A program made the position numbers and the translations under genes. From Komagataeibacter diospyri (GTDB lineage: Bacteria > Pseudomonadota > Alphaproteobacteria > Acetobacterales > Acetobacteraceae): a stretch of DNA of 64,000 nt. The notes below the pieces were generated by a model. It was given only the letters and a program-made list of their open reading frames with translations. It did not search any database and was not told where the DNA came from. Location: contig NZ_BDLU01000063.1 in assembly GCF_006538165.1 (NCBI RefSeq), positions 205,048 to 269,047 of the forward strand. Direction: 5' to 3'. Shown piece by piece: positions 1-8,448 of this stretch (position 1 is its first letter; the number at the start of each line of letters is the position of its first letter).

Positions 1-44
1 AAGTCGCAACCCGTTCAATCCTTCATTATGCCGGAAAGATCATA

Positions 45-434
45 ATGCCTTCCATTATCAATGATTTGCTGACCACTCCCGCCCATGCCCAGTCGGCTGG
101 CGGCGGCCTGCTGAGTGGCGACGGCATCATGGCCGTGCTGCCGTACGTGGCCATGTTTGCCATTTTCTATTTCCTGCTGATTCGCCCACAGCAGGTCAAG
201 CAGAAGCAGCTGCGCAACCAGCTTGCGGGCCTGCGTCGGGGTGACCGGGTGCTGACGGCGGGCGGCATCATCGGCGTGGTGCAGAAAGTCCAGGCGGAAT
301 CGAACGAGGTCGAGGTCGAGATCGCACCCGGCGTGCGCGTGAACGTGCTGCGTGACACCATCGGTTCGGTCATTACCAGCGCGGGCACTCCTGCGAATGA
401 TGCCACCCCGGACAAGCCCGCAAAGAACGGCTGA
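45..434 (+). CDS. yajC: Preprotein translocase subunit YajC
   Basis: YajC is the small accessory membrane protein that associates with SecDF and the SecYEG translocon. The 129-residue product has one membrane segment at about residues 29-46, followed directly by the family hallmark IRPQQ (46-50) and a charged cytoplasmic domain containing LAGLRRGDRVLTAGGIIG. The ATG has a GGAAAG ribosome site six bases upstream. In most alphaproteobacteria secD and secF follow yajC. Here the next gene is an MFS sugar transporter behind a strong hairpin, so yajC looks monocistronic, or is the last gene of a unit starting left of the window. Length and motif fit the family well. Confidence 0.95.
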   Translation: MPSIINDLLTTPAHAQSAGGGLLSGDGIMAVLPYVAMFAIFYFLLIRPQQVKQKQLRNQLAGLRRGDRVLTAGGIIGVVQKVQAESNEVEVEIAPGVRVNVLRDTIGSVITSAGTPANDATPDKPAKNG

Positions 435-443
435 CGCCCTTTT

Positions 444-466
444 CCCCGCCTGACTGCAGGCGGGGG
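444..466 (+). terminator. Hairpin terminator after yajC
   Basis: The sequence holds a seven-base perfect stem (CCCCGCC / GGCGGGG) with a nine-base loop, ten bases after the yajC stop. There is a short T run before the stem but no T tract after it, so it is a terminator-like hairpin rather than a textbook one. It also argues against a GTG at 466 being the start of the next gene. Confidence 0.5.
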
Positions 467-516
467 TGAACTTCCCCCGCATTGTGCCGTTGCTTACTGT
501 AACATCAGGAGCAGGC

Positions 517-1953
517 ATGATGCACAGGCAGCCCGGCAACGCAGAAACTGGCCCCACCATCCGGCATGGGCCGGTCCTGCGGGGACGTGCGGGGTTGATC
601 GGTGGTCTTGCGGCGCTGTCGGGCATCCTGTTCGGGCTGGATACGGGTGTCATGTCCGGTGCGCTGGACCTGATCTCGCAGGAATTCATCCTGTCGGATT
701 TCCAGCGCGAATCCATGGTGGGCATCATGCTGCTGGGTGCCGCGATTGGCGTGCTGGGGGCGGCATGGCTGTCGCATCGCTGCGGACGAAAGCGCACGCT
801 GGTGCTGACGGCGGGCCTGTTCGTGATCGGTCCCCTGTTATGTGCCGAATCCACATCCTACCGCACGCTCATGCTGGCCCGGCTGATGCTGGGGCTGGCG
901 ACCGGGGCGACCACGTTCACCACACCGCTTTATATTGCTGAAATCGCCGATTCCGGGCGCCGGGGCGCGATGATACTGGGCTATCAGCTCATGATCTCAT
1001 GCGGGTTGCTGGCGGCGTTCGTGTCCGACGGGCTGTTTTCCTATTTCGGTGGATGGCGGTGGATGCTGGGCGTCGTGGGCTTTCCGGGGCTGGTATTCAT
1101 GATGGGGGTGCTGTTCCTGCCGCCCAGCCCGCGCTGGCTGCTGGCGCAGGGGCGTGAGCGGGACGCGCGCCGCGTACTGATCGAACTGCGTGGCCTGCCC
1201 CGGCTGGTCATGGCCGAACGCAACGCCATCATGGCCCGGCTGGCCGCGCGCCGTGACGGGATCGGCAGTTTCATGAAGGACCCGAACTGCCGCCGGGCCA
1301 TGTGGCTGGCGGTGGGACTGCAGGTGGCGCAGCAGTTTTCGGGCATCAACGCAGTGCTGTACTACGCTCCCTACATCATCGGTCTGGTGGGGTATGGCCA
1401 TTATGTGCAGGTCTGGGGACCGGTCGGGATCGGGTTCATCAACCTGCTGTCCACCTGTATCGCCACGACCTGCGTGGACCGGATCGGACGCAGGCCCATG
1501 CTGATCGGCGGTTTTGCCGTCATGGCACTGGCCATGGCAGGGCAGGCGGCCATGGTGGCGCATGGCATGCCCCCCATGCCGGGTATGCGGCTGCTTATGG
1601 GGGTGTGCATGCTGGTGTTCGTGGCAGCGTTCGCATTCGCGGCGGGACCGCTGACCTGGCTGCTCTGTGCCGAAATCCTGCCGCTGCGCGGGCGTGAGTT
1701 CGGCATGGCGTGTTCCACCTGCGCCAACTGGATCGCCAACATGCTGGTCAGCGCCACGTTCCTGACCGGGCTGGAAATCGTGGGTGCGAACGGGGTGCTG
1801 TGGGGGTATGCCGGGCTGAACGCGGTGTTCATGGTCATGGTGGCGCTGCGCGTGCCCGAAACGCGTGGCATGACGCTGGAACAGATCGAGGTGGAACTGA
1901 TGCGCGGCACCCCGCTGCGGGCATTGGGCGGGCGGGCACATTCGGGGGCGTGA
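517..1953 (+). CDS. Sugar-porter family MFS transporter
   Basis: This is a proton-coupled or facilitated sugar uptake protein of the inner membrane, in the XylE/GalP/AraE group. The 478-residue product has about twelve hydrophobic helices and the sugar-porter signatures: GILFGLDTGVMSGAL in helix 1, a HRCGRKRTL loop, SPRWLL after helix 6, QQFSGINAVLYYAP in helix 7 (sugar binding), DRIGRRP, and a terminal PETRG. The start was set at the ATG at 517, which has AGGAG eight bases upstream; an in-frame GTG at 466 lies inside a hairpin. The substrate is not readable from sequence; glucose, galactose, xylose or arabinose are all possible. The gene stands alone between terminators. Confidence 0.88.
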   Translation: MMHRQPGNAETGPTIRHGPVLRGRAGLIGGLAALSGILFGLDTGVMSGALDLISQEFILSDFQRESMVGIMLLGAAIGVLGAAWLSHRCGRKRTLVLTAGLFVIGPLLCAESTSYRTLMLARLMLGLATGATTFTTPLYIAEIADSGRRGAMILGYQLMISCGLLAAFVSDGLFSYFGGWRWMLGVVGFPGLVFMMGVLFLPPSPRWLLAQGRERDARRVLIELRGLPRLVMAERNAIMARLAARRDGIGSFMKDPNCRRAMWLAVGLQVAQQFSGINAVLYYAPYIIGLVGYGHYVQVWGPVGIGFINLLSTCIATTCVDRIGRRPMLIGGFAVMALAMAGQAAMVAHGMPPMPGMRLLMGVCMLVFVAAFAFAAGPLTWLLCAEILPLRGREFGMACSTCANWIANMLVSATFLTGLEIVGANGVLWGYAGLNAVFMVMVALRVPETRGMTLEQIEVELMRGTPLRALGGRAHSGA

Positions 1954-1975
1954 AGGAAGCATCGTGACCCGTTAC

Positions 1976-2006
1976 GCAAAAAACCCGGCGCAAGGCCGGG
2001 TTTTTC
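1976..2006. terminator. Bidirectional terminator between MFS gene and sodB
   Basis: An A-rich run, a CCCGGC/GCCGGG stem (1984-1989 / 1995-2000) with a five-base loop, then TTTTT. The flanking A and T runs make it function in both directions, matching the convergent genes on either side. Confidence 0.85.
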
Positions 2007-2030
2007 GGTCTGTTACCTGAAATCAGGCAA

Positions 2031-2639
2031 TCAGGCGGACTGAAGCTGCGCCTCGGCGAACTCGTAGTTGGCCAGCTTGTCCAGGTAGTTGGTGATGTAG
2101 TCGGGACGGCGGTTGCGGAAGTCGAGGTAGTAGGAGTGTTCCCATACATCCAGACCCAGCAGCACCTTGCCCTGGCCTTCGGCCAGCGGGTTGGAGCCGT
2201 TGGCGGTCTTGGTCACCTTCAGCTTGCCGTCGGATGCCAGCACCAGCCATGCCCAGCCCGAGCCGAACTGCGATGCGGCGGCTGCCTTGAAATCGGCCTT
2301 GAACTTTTCAATGGTGCCGAAGTCCTCGACCAGCTTCTTGGACAGGGATGAGGGGATCTCGCCGCCCTTGGGGGCAAGGTTCTGCCAGAACAGGATGTGG
2401 TTCCAATGCTGTCCCGCATTGTTGAACACGGGCGCCAGGTCAGGCTTGCCCTTGACCATGAGGATGATTTCCTCAAGCGACTTGCCCTGCAGTTCCGGCT
2501 TGGATTCGACAAATCCGTTCAGCGCCGTCACATAGGCCTGATGGTGCTTGTCATGATGCAGTTCCAGCGTTTCCTGGCACATGCCACGGTTGGCAAGGGC
2601 ATTGTAGGCGAAGGGAAGGGACGGCAATTCGAAAGCCAT
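2031..2639 (-). CDS. sodB: Superoxide dismutase, Fe type
   Basis: This enzyme dismutates superoxide in the cytoplasm. The 202-residue product carries all four metal ligands, read as H28, H81, D164 and H168 (the last two in DVWEHSYY). The glutamine in NNAGQHWNH (Q77) is the position that separates Fe-type from Mn-type enzymes and favours iron, although cambialistic use of Mn cannot be excluded. The ATG at 2639 was chosen because AGGAG lies seven bases upstream; an ATG two codons earlier would be only two bases from that site. A sigma-70-like promoter is visible upstream. It is convergent with the MFS gene and divergent from the next gene. Confidence 0.96.
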   Translation of the reverse strand: MAFELPSLPFAYNALANRGMCQETLELHHDKHHQAYVTALNGFVESKPELQGKSLEEIILMVKGKPDLAPVFNNAGQHWNHILFWQNLAPKGGEIPSSLSKKLVEDFGTIEKFKADFKAAAASQFGSGWAWLVLASDGKLKVTKTANGSNPLAEGQGKVLLGLDVWEHSYYLDFRNRRPDYITNYLDKLANYEFAEAQLQSA

Positions 2640-2690
2640 GAACATTCTCCTGGGAATTGCAAGGAGCGGCATGAAGCCGCCATACCAAGA

Positions 2691-2719
2691 TTGCTATGGG
2701 TGCGGAGCGGGTGCGTCAA
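2691..2719 (-). promoter_or_regulatory. Candidate sodB promoter
   Basis: On the minus strand TTGACG (2719-2714) and TAGCAA (2696-2691) are separated by exactly 17 bases, about 50 bases before the sodB start. The leader also holds a five-base GCGGC/GCCGC hairpin at 2667-2681. No Fur box was recognised. Confidence 0.5.
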
Positions 2720-2768
2720 GTGACGGTCACATGAACACCCCCGCGCCACGCCTTCCGGACCAAACGCC

Positions 2769-3623
2769 ATGACGGGGCAGATGGATGCATGCCAGCCGGC
2801 GGGCACAGGGGCCTCATTCCTGCATGAGGCGCGTCGTATCGACCCTGACCGCTTTTTCTGTGCGCTGTTCGTCCCCCCCGCCGCGCGCATGGCGGCGATG
2901 GTGCTGATCGCCTTCAACCATGAATGTACGCGGGCGGTGGCGACACCCGCGTCATGGGCGGTTGCAGGCCCGATGGCGGGGCTGATCCGGCTGCAGTGGT
3001 GGCGCGACGTGCTGGAAAGCGGCAATGCGCAGCGCCACGATACGGCGGTGGCGCTGCTGGAGCTGCTGGGGCGCGGCATGGTGCGGCGCGAGACGCTGGA
3101 GGGCATCATCATGGCACGCGAATGTGAACTCGATGGCCTGCCCGACGGAGCGGCATGGCAGGCGTCCATGCTGGATGGCGCGGGTGGCGTGCAGGTCGCC
3201 ATGGCGCAGGCGGCGGGCTTTACCGACCCCACACTGCTGGCGCGCATACGCCTTATGGGCGGGATTTATGGTGCGGGCGCACTGGTGCGTTACCTGCCTG
3301 TCGTGCTGCGCGCGGGGCGATGCCCGTTACCCGAGGATGCACTGGCGGCGGTTGGCCTGACACGCGACGGCCTGCGCACCGGGCAGGCCACGCCCACCCA
3401 GATCGCCACCCTGCGCGACGGGTTGCGCCAGCAGGGACGCGAATGGCTGGACATGGTGCGTGAGGGACCGCGCCTGCCACGCGCGGCCCTTGCCACGGGA
3501 CTGCCTGCTGTCCTTGGTTTGCGGGACATGCGCGGGCATGTGGGGAACGATGCGGATGCATCCCCCCGTGGCATGGGCGACCGACTGGCGGTCATGGGTG
3601 CGCTGCTGCGCGGGCGGGTCTAG
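2769..3623 (+). CDS. Squalene/phytoene synthase-family protein (NDUFAF6-like)
   Basis: The 284-residue product belongs to the trans-prenyltransferase fold family containing squalene and phytoene synthases. It most resembles the short group related to the mitochondrial complex I assembly factor NDUFAF6. Visible family features are the FFCALFVPPAAR start of the helical core and LIRLQWWRDVLE. The paired aspartate-rich motifs that bind prenyl diphosphate in true synthases are not evident, so catalysis is doubtful. It is divergent from sodB and convergent with a dehydrogenase gene. A role in respiratory complex assembly is an inference from eukaryotic homologues; a real carotenoid or hopanoid synthase is less likely, since no hpn or crt genes are nearby. 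Confidence 0.75.
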   Translation: MTGQMDACQPAGTGASFLHEARRIDPDRFFCALFVPPAARMAAMVLIAFNHECTRAVATPASWAVAGPMAGLIRLQWWRDVLESGNAQRHDTAVALLELLGRGMVRRETLEGIIMARECELDGLPDGAAWQASMLDGAGGVQVAMAQAAGFTDPTLLARIRLMGGIYGAGALVRYLPVVLRAGRCPLPEDALAAVGLTRDGLRTGQATPTQIATLRDGLRQQGREWLDMVREGPRLPRAALATGLPAVLGLRDMRGHVGNDADASPRGMGDRLAVMGALLRGRV

Positions 3624-3644
3624 GGACAATCCACAGGCGAAAAT

Positions 3645-3732
3645 AACAGAAGTTTTTGGGTGCCGCCCTGTTTCAGAAAGGCGGCGTTCTTCGAAGCTTC
3701 CTGAAAAAAAGCTTTACCAAAAATTTTTATTA
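3645..3732. repeat. Structured intergenic repeat, copy A
   Basis: The segment can fold into an outer stem (AAGTTTTTGGGT near 3650-3661 with ACCAAAAATTTTT near 3716-3728) enclosing two hairpins: GCCGCC/GGCGGC (3662-3667 / 3680-3685) and AAGCTT/AAGCTT (3694-3699 / 3709-3714). A related copy lies at 35217-35300. Both sit between convergent genes, so a bidirectional terminator role is likely. The local base composition is much more AT-rich than the flanking genes. Confidence 0.75.
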
Positions 3733-3744
3733 ATTTTCAAAGGA

Positions 3745-4620
3745 TTATGGAGTATTGGCCACCATGCTTTCCATGACGGCGAACAGGGCGGAATAATCCT
3801 CGTCCGGGTGGCGGCGGCGGGTCAGCGACAGGCTCTGGGTTGCAGCGGCCATGGCGGGCAGGGGCGCGGTCTGGCGCGCCGCGTCGGTCATGAGCAGGCG
3901 CATGTCCTTCTGCATCAGGCGGGCGGGGAACTGGGGGCTGAAATCGCCAGCCTTCGCCGCCTTCAGTTTGCGCTTGTGGTGGGGTGAGATCACCGGCACC
4001 TCATCCAGCGCGTCAAACAGCATGTCCCGGTCCAGCCCGGATGCCAGCCCGTAAGTTACGCCTTCCGCCACGATCGCAAGGGTCGCGCCCATGATGCCGT
4101 TGATGACCAGTTTCAGCTTCGACCCGCTGCCTGCAGGCCCGGCATGGATGGTCAGGCGGCCAATGGCGTCAAAAATACCCTGCGCGCGGCTGATATCGGC
4201 GGCCGTGCCACCGGCCAGCACGATAAGGTTACCCGACTCCGCCTCTGGCGTGCTGCCGGCCACGGGGGCGTCAATGACGGTAATGCCACGCGCGTGGCCC
4301 ACCTGCGCCAGGGCTACGGATGTTTCGGGTGCAACCGTGCTGGTGTTGAGCAGCAGGCCGCCGGACTTCATGCCCGCCAGTACGCCGTTGGGACCGTTCA
4401 TGGATTTGTCCAGTGCGTCGTCATCCGGCACGCAGGCAATGACGATATCGGCTTCCTGCGCCAGCGCGCGTGGGGTGGGCAGGAACCGGGTGCTGCCGTC
4501 GCCCCCCTTGCCCGATGGGGTGTAAGCCACGATCCGGTAGCCAGCCTTGACCAGATTGGCCCCCATGCGGGACGCCATGGCCCCAAATCCGACAAAACCG
4601 ATCAGCGGAGCGGTGGACAT
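3745..4620 (-). CDS. NAD(P)-binding 3-hydroxyisobutyrate dehydrogenase-family oxidoreductase
   Basis: The 291-residue product is a beta-hydroxyacid dehydrogenase. An N-terminal Rossmann fold is shown by GFVGFGAMASRMG (residues 8-20). The substrate loop DAPVAGSTPEAESGNL follows at about 117-132, and the probable catalytic lysine K170 lies in SKLKLVINGIMG. The C-terminal half is the helical dimerisation domain. Members of this family act on 3-hydroxyisobutyrate, tartronate semialdehyde, glyoxylate/succinic semialdehyde or related acids, and the sequence does not decide among them. GGAG lies about six bases before the ATG. No pathway partner is adjacent, so the substrate stays open. Confidence 0.85.
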   Translation of the reverse strand: MSTAPLIGFVGFGAMASRMGANLVKAGYRIVAYTPSGKGGDGSTRFLPTPRALAQEADIVIACVPDDDALDKSMNGPNGVLAGMKSGGLLLNTSTVAPETSVALAQVGHARGITVIDAPVAGSTPEAESGNLIVLAGGTAADISRAQGIFDAIGRLTIHAGPAGSGSKLKLVINGIMGATLAIVAEGVTYGLASGLDRDMLFDALDEVPVISPHHKRKLKAAKAGDFSPQFPARLMQKDMRLLMTDAARQTAPLPAMAAATQSLSLTRRRHPDEDYSALFAVMESMVANTP

Positions 4621-4802
4621 GCGGGTTCTCCTTAGCTTGTTTCGTGATGGCCCGTGGGCCGGTGCATAAGGTGGGCGATGGCATGCATGGCGTCACGCCC
4701 CGATGACGCGCGGCGGCCATGCCTCGCACAAAGATGATGGCGGGGGAGGGCAGGGTCCTGTGGCATCAGGTGCGCATAGCCTGTCCGCCACGGGAAGGAG
4801 AC

Positions 4803-5756
4803 ATGATGCGCAGCCTGCATTTTTTTGACGATCTTGCACGCACCCTGGCCGGGCGTCCGCCCATGGCGCTGGGCGTGGTTTATCCCTGCAGCGTGCCCGC
4901 GTTGCAGGCGGCATCAGAGGTCGCGCATGCGGGTCTGGCCACGCCAGTGCTGATCGGCCCTGCCGACCGGATTGGCCAGATGGCGAAGGATGCAGGCGTC
5001 ACGCTGTCCGGTTGCCGCAATGTTGACGTGCCCACCGATGGTGACGCCGCGCGCGAAGGCGTGCGCATGGCGCGTGAGGGGACGGTTGCGGCCCTGATGA
5101 AGGGATCGCTGCATTCGCGCATCTTCCTGCATGAACTGGGCCACCATGAAGGTGGCCTGCGCACGACCCGGCGCATGAGCCACGTCTATGTCCTTGATGC
5201 GCCACAGGCCCCGCGCGTGCTGCTGGTGACGGACGGGGCGGTGAACATCGCCCCCGATCTCGAGGCCCGGCGCGATATCGTCCAGAACAGCATCGACCTT
5301 GGCCACATGCTGGGCATGGCCCGGCCGAAGGTTGCGGTCCTGTCAGCGGTGGAGATGGTCAATCCCGACCTGCCCTCCACGCTGGATGCGGCCATATTGT
5401 GCAAGATGGCCGAACGCGGCCAGATTACAGGCGCGGTACTGGATGGCCCGCTGGCGCTGGACAACGCTGTCAGCCCGGAGGCCGCGCGTTGCAAGGGCGT
5501 GGTCTCCCCCGTGGCGGGACAGGCAGACATACTGGTGGTGCCCGACCTTGAGGCCGGAAATATCCTTGCCAAGCAGATGACCTTTATCGGTCAGGCGCGG
5601 GCGGCGGGTATTGTCATGGGCATGCGCGTGCCCGTCATCCTGACCAGTCGCGCCGATCCCGTGCCGGTGCGCGTGCTGTCATGCATGGTGGCGGCGGTCA
5701 TGATCCAGCAGGGTTATGGCGGGAATCCGACGGCCAGCATGGATCAATGCGGATGA
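4803..5756 (+). CDS. Phosphate acetyl/butyryltransferase-family protein
   Basis: The 317-residue product is a phosphotransacylase of the Pta/Ptb family, which moves acyl groups between CoA and phosphate. The conserved core is visible as LMKGSLHSRIFLHEL, HVYVLDAPQ, VTDGAVNIAPD, VAVLSAVEMVNP and VVPDLEAGNILAKQ. There is no N-terminal MaoC-like or DRTGG domain. The ATG at 4803 is preceded by a GGAAGGAGA ribosome site; an in-frame start at 4719 has none. No acetate kinase gene is adjacent, which is unusual for an acetate-forming Pta, so the product may act on other acyl-CoAs or be partnered from elsewhere. Confidence 0.87.
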   Translation: MMRSLHFFDDLARTLAGRPPMALGVVYPCSVPALQAASEVAHAGLATPVLIGPADRIGQMAKDAGVTLSGCRNVDVPTDGDAAREGVRMAREGTVAALMKGSLHSRIFLHELGHHEGGLRTTRRMSHVYVLDAPQAPRVLLVTDGAVNIAPDLEARRDIVQNSIDLGHMLGMARPKVAVLSAVEMVNPDLPSTLDAAILCKMAERGQITGAVLDGPLALDNAVSPEAARCKGVVSPVAGQADILVVPDLEAGNILAKQMTFIGQARAAGIVMGMRVPVILTSRADPVPVRVLSCMVAAVMIQQGYGGNPTASMDQCG

Positions 5757-6096
5757 CGGTCCCGTATGATGCGTGTAAGGAGGGGCGGCCCGCTCGCGCG
5801 ATGTTGTCCATGCTGGCGGGTGGCGTTTTCCGGCGGCAGGCACGGTGTGAACCGCGGCGTCCGGTCCCTGGCGTGGTGGCGCGGGTTGCCGTCCTCGCGC
5901 AGAGATGATGCCCCGCCATGGCGCACATGGTGGCAAGGAAAGGGCTGACGACTACCCGGCGTGGGGTCATGCCCCGTGTGCCGGTGACTGACATGAACGT
6001 GCAATCAGGCCGGGTTCCCCGCGCCGCCGGGTGGCTGCCCGGTCCAGCCGATGAACAGCCACGCAGCGGGTTTCCGATGCCGATCCGGAGAATGCC
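5757..6096. other. 340-bp intergenic region before mqo
   Basis: No protein-coding gene is supported here. Short reading frames exist on both strands but have no ribosome sites or recognisable products. The region presumably holds the mqo promoter and leader, but I could not pick a convincing -35/-10 pair or riboswitch. Several GC-rich inverted segments are present near 6010-6045 without a clear terminator form. Confidence 0.5.
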
Positions 6097-7593
6097 ATGA
6101 CCTCGAATCCCTCCTCTGCCGCTTCCACCTATGATGTGGTCCTGATTGGCGGCGGAATCATGAGTGCAACGCTGGGCGCGCTGCTGCGCCAGCTTGAGCC
6201 GGGCCTGTCCATTGCCCTGTTCGGGCGGCTGGATGACGTGGCGCTGGAAAGTTCCAATGGCTGGAACAATGCCGGCACCGGCCATTCCGCCCTGTGCGAA
6301 CTGAATTACACGCCGCTGCGCCCTGACGGGACGGTGGATATTTCCAAGGCCGTGAACGTTAACGAGGCGTTTCAGGTTTCACGCCAGTTCTGGTCCTATC
6401 TGGTGGAATCGGGGCAGATCGCCTCACCACGCGACTTCCTTAATCCCATCCCGCATATGAGCTTCGTCTGGGGGCCTGAAAACGTGGATTTCCTGCGCAG
6501 GCGGCATGCGGCGCTGCAGGAACACCCGCTGTTTGCCGGCATGTCGCTGTCAACCGATGAAGGGCAGATGCGCCAGTGGATGCCGCTGGTCATGCAGGAC
6601 CGCAAGTCCGGCCAGCCGCTGGCCGCCACCTGGCACCCGGCGGGCACGGACGTGAATTTCGGCGCGCTGACCCATCGTCTGATCGACCTGCTGCGGGGCA
6701 AGCCGGGCTTTGATCTCAACCTCGCGCATGAAGTGGAAGACCTCAAGCCCGCAGGCAGCAACGGGTGGGATGTTTCCGTTCGTGCCGTGCATGGCGGGGG
6801 CGAGCGCAAGGTGCGCGCGAAATTCGTGTTCATCGGCGCAGGCGGCGGCGCGCTGCACCTGTTGCAGAAAAGCGGCATACCCGAAGCCCGTGGCATTGGC
6901 GGTTTCCCGGTCAGCGGCCAGTTCCTGCGCTGCACCAACCCCGATGTGGTCCAGCAGCATCATGCCAAGGTATATGGCAAGGCATCGGTCGGCGCGCCGC
7001 CCATGTCGGTGCCGCATCTGGATACGCGCGTGATTGACGGGCAGCGTGGCCTGCTGTTCGGTCCGTATGCCGGGTTTTCGACCAAGTTCCTCAAGCAGGG
7101 GTCGTGGCTGGACCTGCCGCGCTCCATCCGTATGGACAATATCGGGGCGATGATGGCGGTGGCGCGCGACAACATGCCGCTGACAAAATACCTGATCCAG
7201 CAGGTCATGCAGTCCAGCGAGGATCGCCTGAAGGCGCTGCGTGACTTCGTCCCCACCGCACGCAAGGAGGACTGGGAACTGATTACCGCAGGCCAGCGCG
7301 TGCAGGTGATCAAGAAGGATGCCAGGCGTGGCGGCGTGCTGCAGTTCGGCACCGAAGTGGTGACCGGGGCTGGCGGGTCGATCGCGGGCCTGCTGGGGGC
7401 ATCACCGGGCGCATCCACGGCGGCGCCAATCATGCTGACGGTGCTGCAGCGCTGCTTTGGCGATCGCCTGCCGCAGTGGGAATCCCGCCTGCGTGAAATG
7501 ATCCCGTCCTATGGCACCAAGCTGGGGCAGGACGCGGCCCTGTGCGCGCAGGTGCGCGAACGTACGCGCACGGCACTGCAACTGGACGGCTGA
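6097..7593 (+). CDS. mqo: Malate:quinone oxidoreductase
   Basis: Mqo is a peripheral membrane flavoprotein that oxidises malate to oxaloacetate and passes electrons to ubiquinone, replacing NAD-malate dehydrogenase in the acetic acid bacterial TCA cycle. The 498-residue product begins with the FAD Rossmann motif VVLIGGGIMSATLG (residues 14-27), followed by the family blocks ESSNGWNNAGTGHSA and CELNYTP, and ends with a C-terminal FAD segment around GTEVVTGAGGSIAGLLGASPGAS. Length is normal for the family. GGAGA lies six bases before the ATG. It is convergent with the NYN gene across a hairpin. Confidence 0.95.
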   Translation: MTSNPSSAASTYDVVLIGGGIMSATLGALLRQLEPGLSIALFGRLDDVALESSNGWNNAGTGHSALCELNYTPLRPDGTVDISKAVNVNEAFQVSRQFWSYLVESGQIASPRDFLNPIPHMSFVWGPENVDFLRRRHAALQEHPLFAGMSLSTDEGQMRQWMPLVMQDRKSGQPLAATWHPAGTDVNFGALTHRLIDLLRGKPGFDLNLAHEVEDLKPAGSNGWDVSVRAVHGGGERKVRAKFVFIGAGGGALHLLQKSGIPEARGIGGFPVSGQFLRCTNPDVVQQHHAKVYGKASVGAPPMSVPHLDTRVIDGQRGLLFGPYAGFSTKFLKQGSWLDLPRSIRMDNIGAMMAVARDNMPLTKYLIQQVMQSSEDRLKALRDFVPTARKEDWELITAGQRVQVIKKDARRGGVLQFGTEVVTGAGGSIAGLLGASPGASTAAPIMLTVLQRCFGDRLPQWESRLREMIPSYGTKLGQDAALCAQVRERTRTALQLDG

Positions 7594-7600
7594 TCCCACG

Positions 7601-7636
7601 AAAAACCCCGCCCGGCAGTCTGTGGCGGGCGGGGTG
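7601..7636. terminator. Terminator between mqo and the NYN gene
   Basis: An eight-base perfect stem CCCCGCCC/GGGCGGGG (7606-7613 / 7627-7634) with a 13-base loop. The AAAAA before it becomes a U tract for transcripts of the minus strand, so it is a proper intrinsic terminator for the NYN gene and a plain hairpin for mqo. Confidence 0.75.
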
Positions 7637-7645
7637 CGGTCTGTC

Positions 7646-8254
7646 TCAGTCCTCGTCGTGTTCGCTCATCTGGTCAGCGGGATGGCGTACCGGTGGGACG
7701 GCATTGCGGGGGGGGCGGTTTTCGATATGGCGGCGCATGAAGTGGGTCGCGATATCCGCCAGTTCAATGAACTGGTCCGCCTGACGGCGCAGTTCGTCGC
7801 CAATCAGTGGCGGCGAAGTCTTGATCGACCCGACCACGGTGGTGCGCACGCCCTGACGCTGCATGGATTCCAGCAGGCGGCGGAAATCCGAATCCCCGCT
7901 GAACAGGACGGCATGATCTATGTGCGGGGCCATTTCCATCATGTCCACCGCCAGTTCCACATCCATGTTGCCCCGCACGCGGCGGCGGCCGTTATGGTCG
8001 ATGAACTCACGCGCGTTCTTTGTGACGAGTGAGTAGCCGTTATAGACAAGCCAGTCGGTCAGCGGTTTGAGGGGTGAATATTCCTCGGTGTCCAGGACGG
8101 CGGAATAATAATAGGCACGCAGTACATTCGACTTGGAACGGAAAAACTGCAGCAGCTTGCGGTAATCGACCTCAAATCCAAGATTGCGGGATGCGGAGTA
8201 CAGACTGGTGCCGTCTATAAAAAGACAAAGCCGCTCCTGAGATTGAAAAAACAT
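7646..8254 (-). CDS. NYN-domain (PIN-like) ribonuclease family protein
   Basis: The 202-residue product is a NYN/DUF88 (LabA-like) protein with a PIN-type nuclease fold. The acidic metal-binding residues are present: D14 in LFIDGTSLY, D98 in RGNMDVELAVDMM, and D121/D123 in LFSGDSDF. The fold ends near residue 175 and a charged tail follows. RNA cleavage or RNA quality control is the family expectation; the target is unknown. It stands alone, divergent from folK across a relatively AT-rich spacer of about 190 bases and convergent with mqo. Confidence 0.88.
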   Translation of the reverse strand: MFFQSQERLCLFIDGTSLYSASRNLGFEVDYRKLLQFFRSKSNVLRAYYYSAVLDTEEYSPLKPLTDWLVYNGYSLVTKNAREFIDHNGRRRVRGNMDVELAVDMMEMAPHIDHAVLFSGDSDFRRLLESMQRQGVRTTVVGSIKTSPPLIGDELRRQADQFIELADIATHFMRRHIENRPPRNAVPPVRHPADQMSEHDED

Positions 8255-8448
8255 TTATGGTCTGTCCCTGAAACAAAAAAAGTGAATACGTCACAGCCGT
8301 GTTAAAATTTGCGTTGCATGTATTCTGCCGCGCAGTGAAAGTTGTCTGGCAGAAATGAACCCTGCATACATAGAAGCTGGATCCATTCCGGAAGTTCCCT
8401 ATGCGGGGATTACTAACCGACAGCAACCGTCCGGGACACTGTTTTCAC

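Noticed and set aside
466..516. GTG at 466 as start of the MFS transporter
   Set aside because: It lies inside a hairpin stem, has no ribosome site, and the ATG at 517 with AGGAG fits the family.
5757..6096. Riboswitch or small gene before mqo
   Set aside because: Several GC-rich inverted segments and short frames exist, but none matches a known aptamer core or has a ribosome site.
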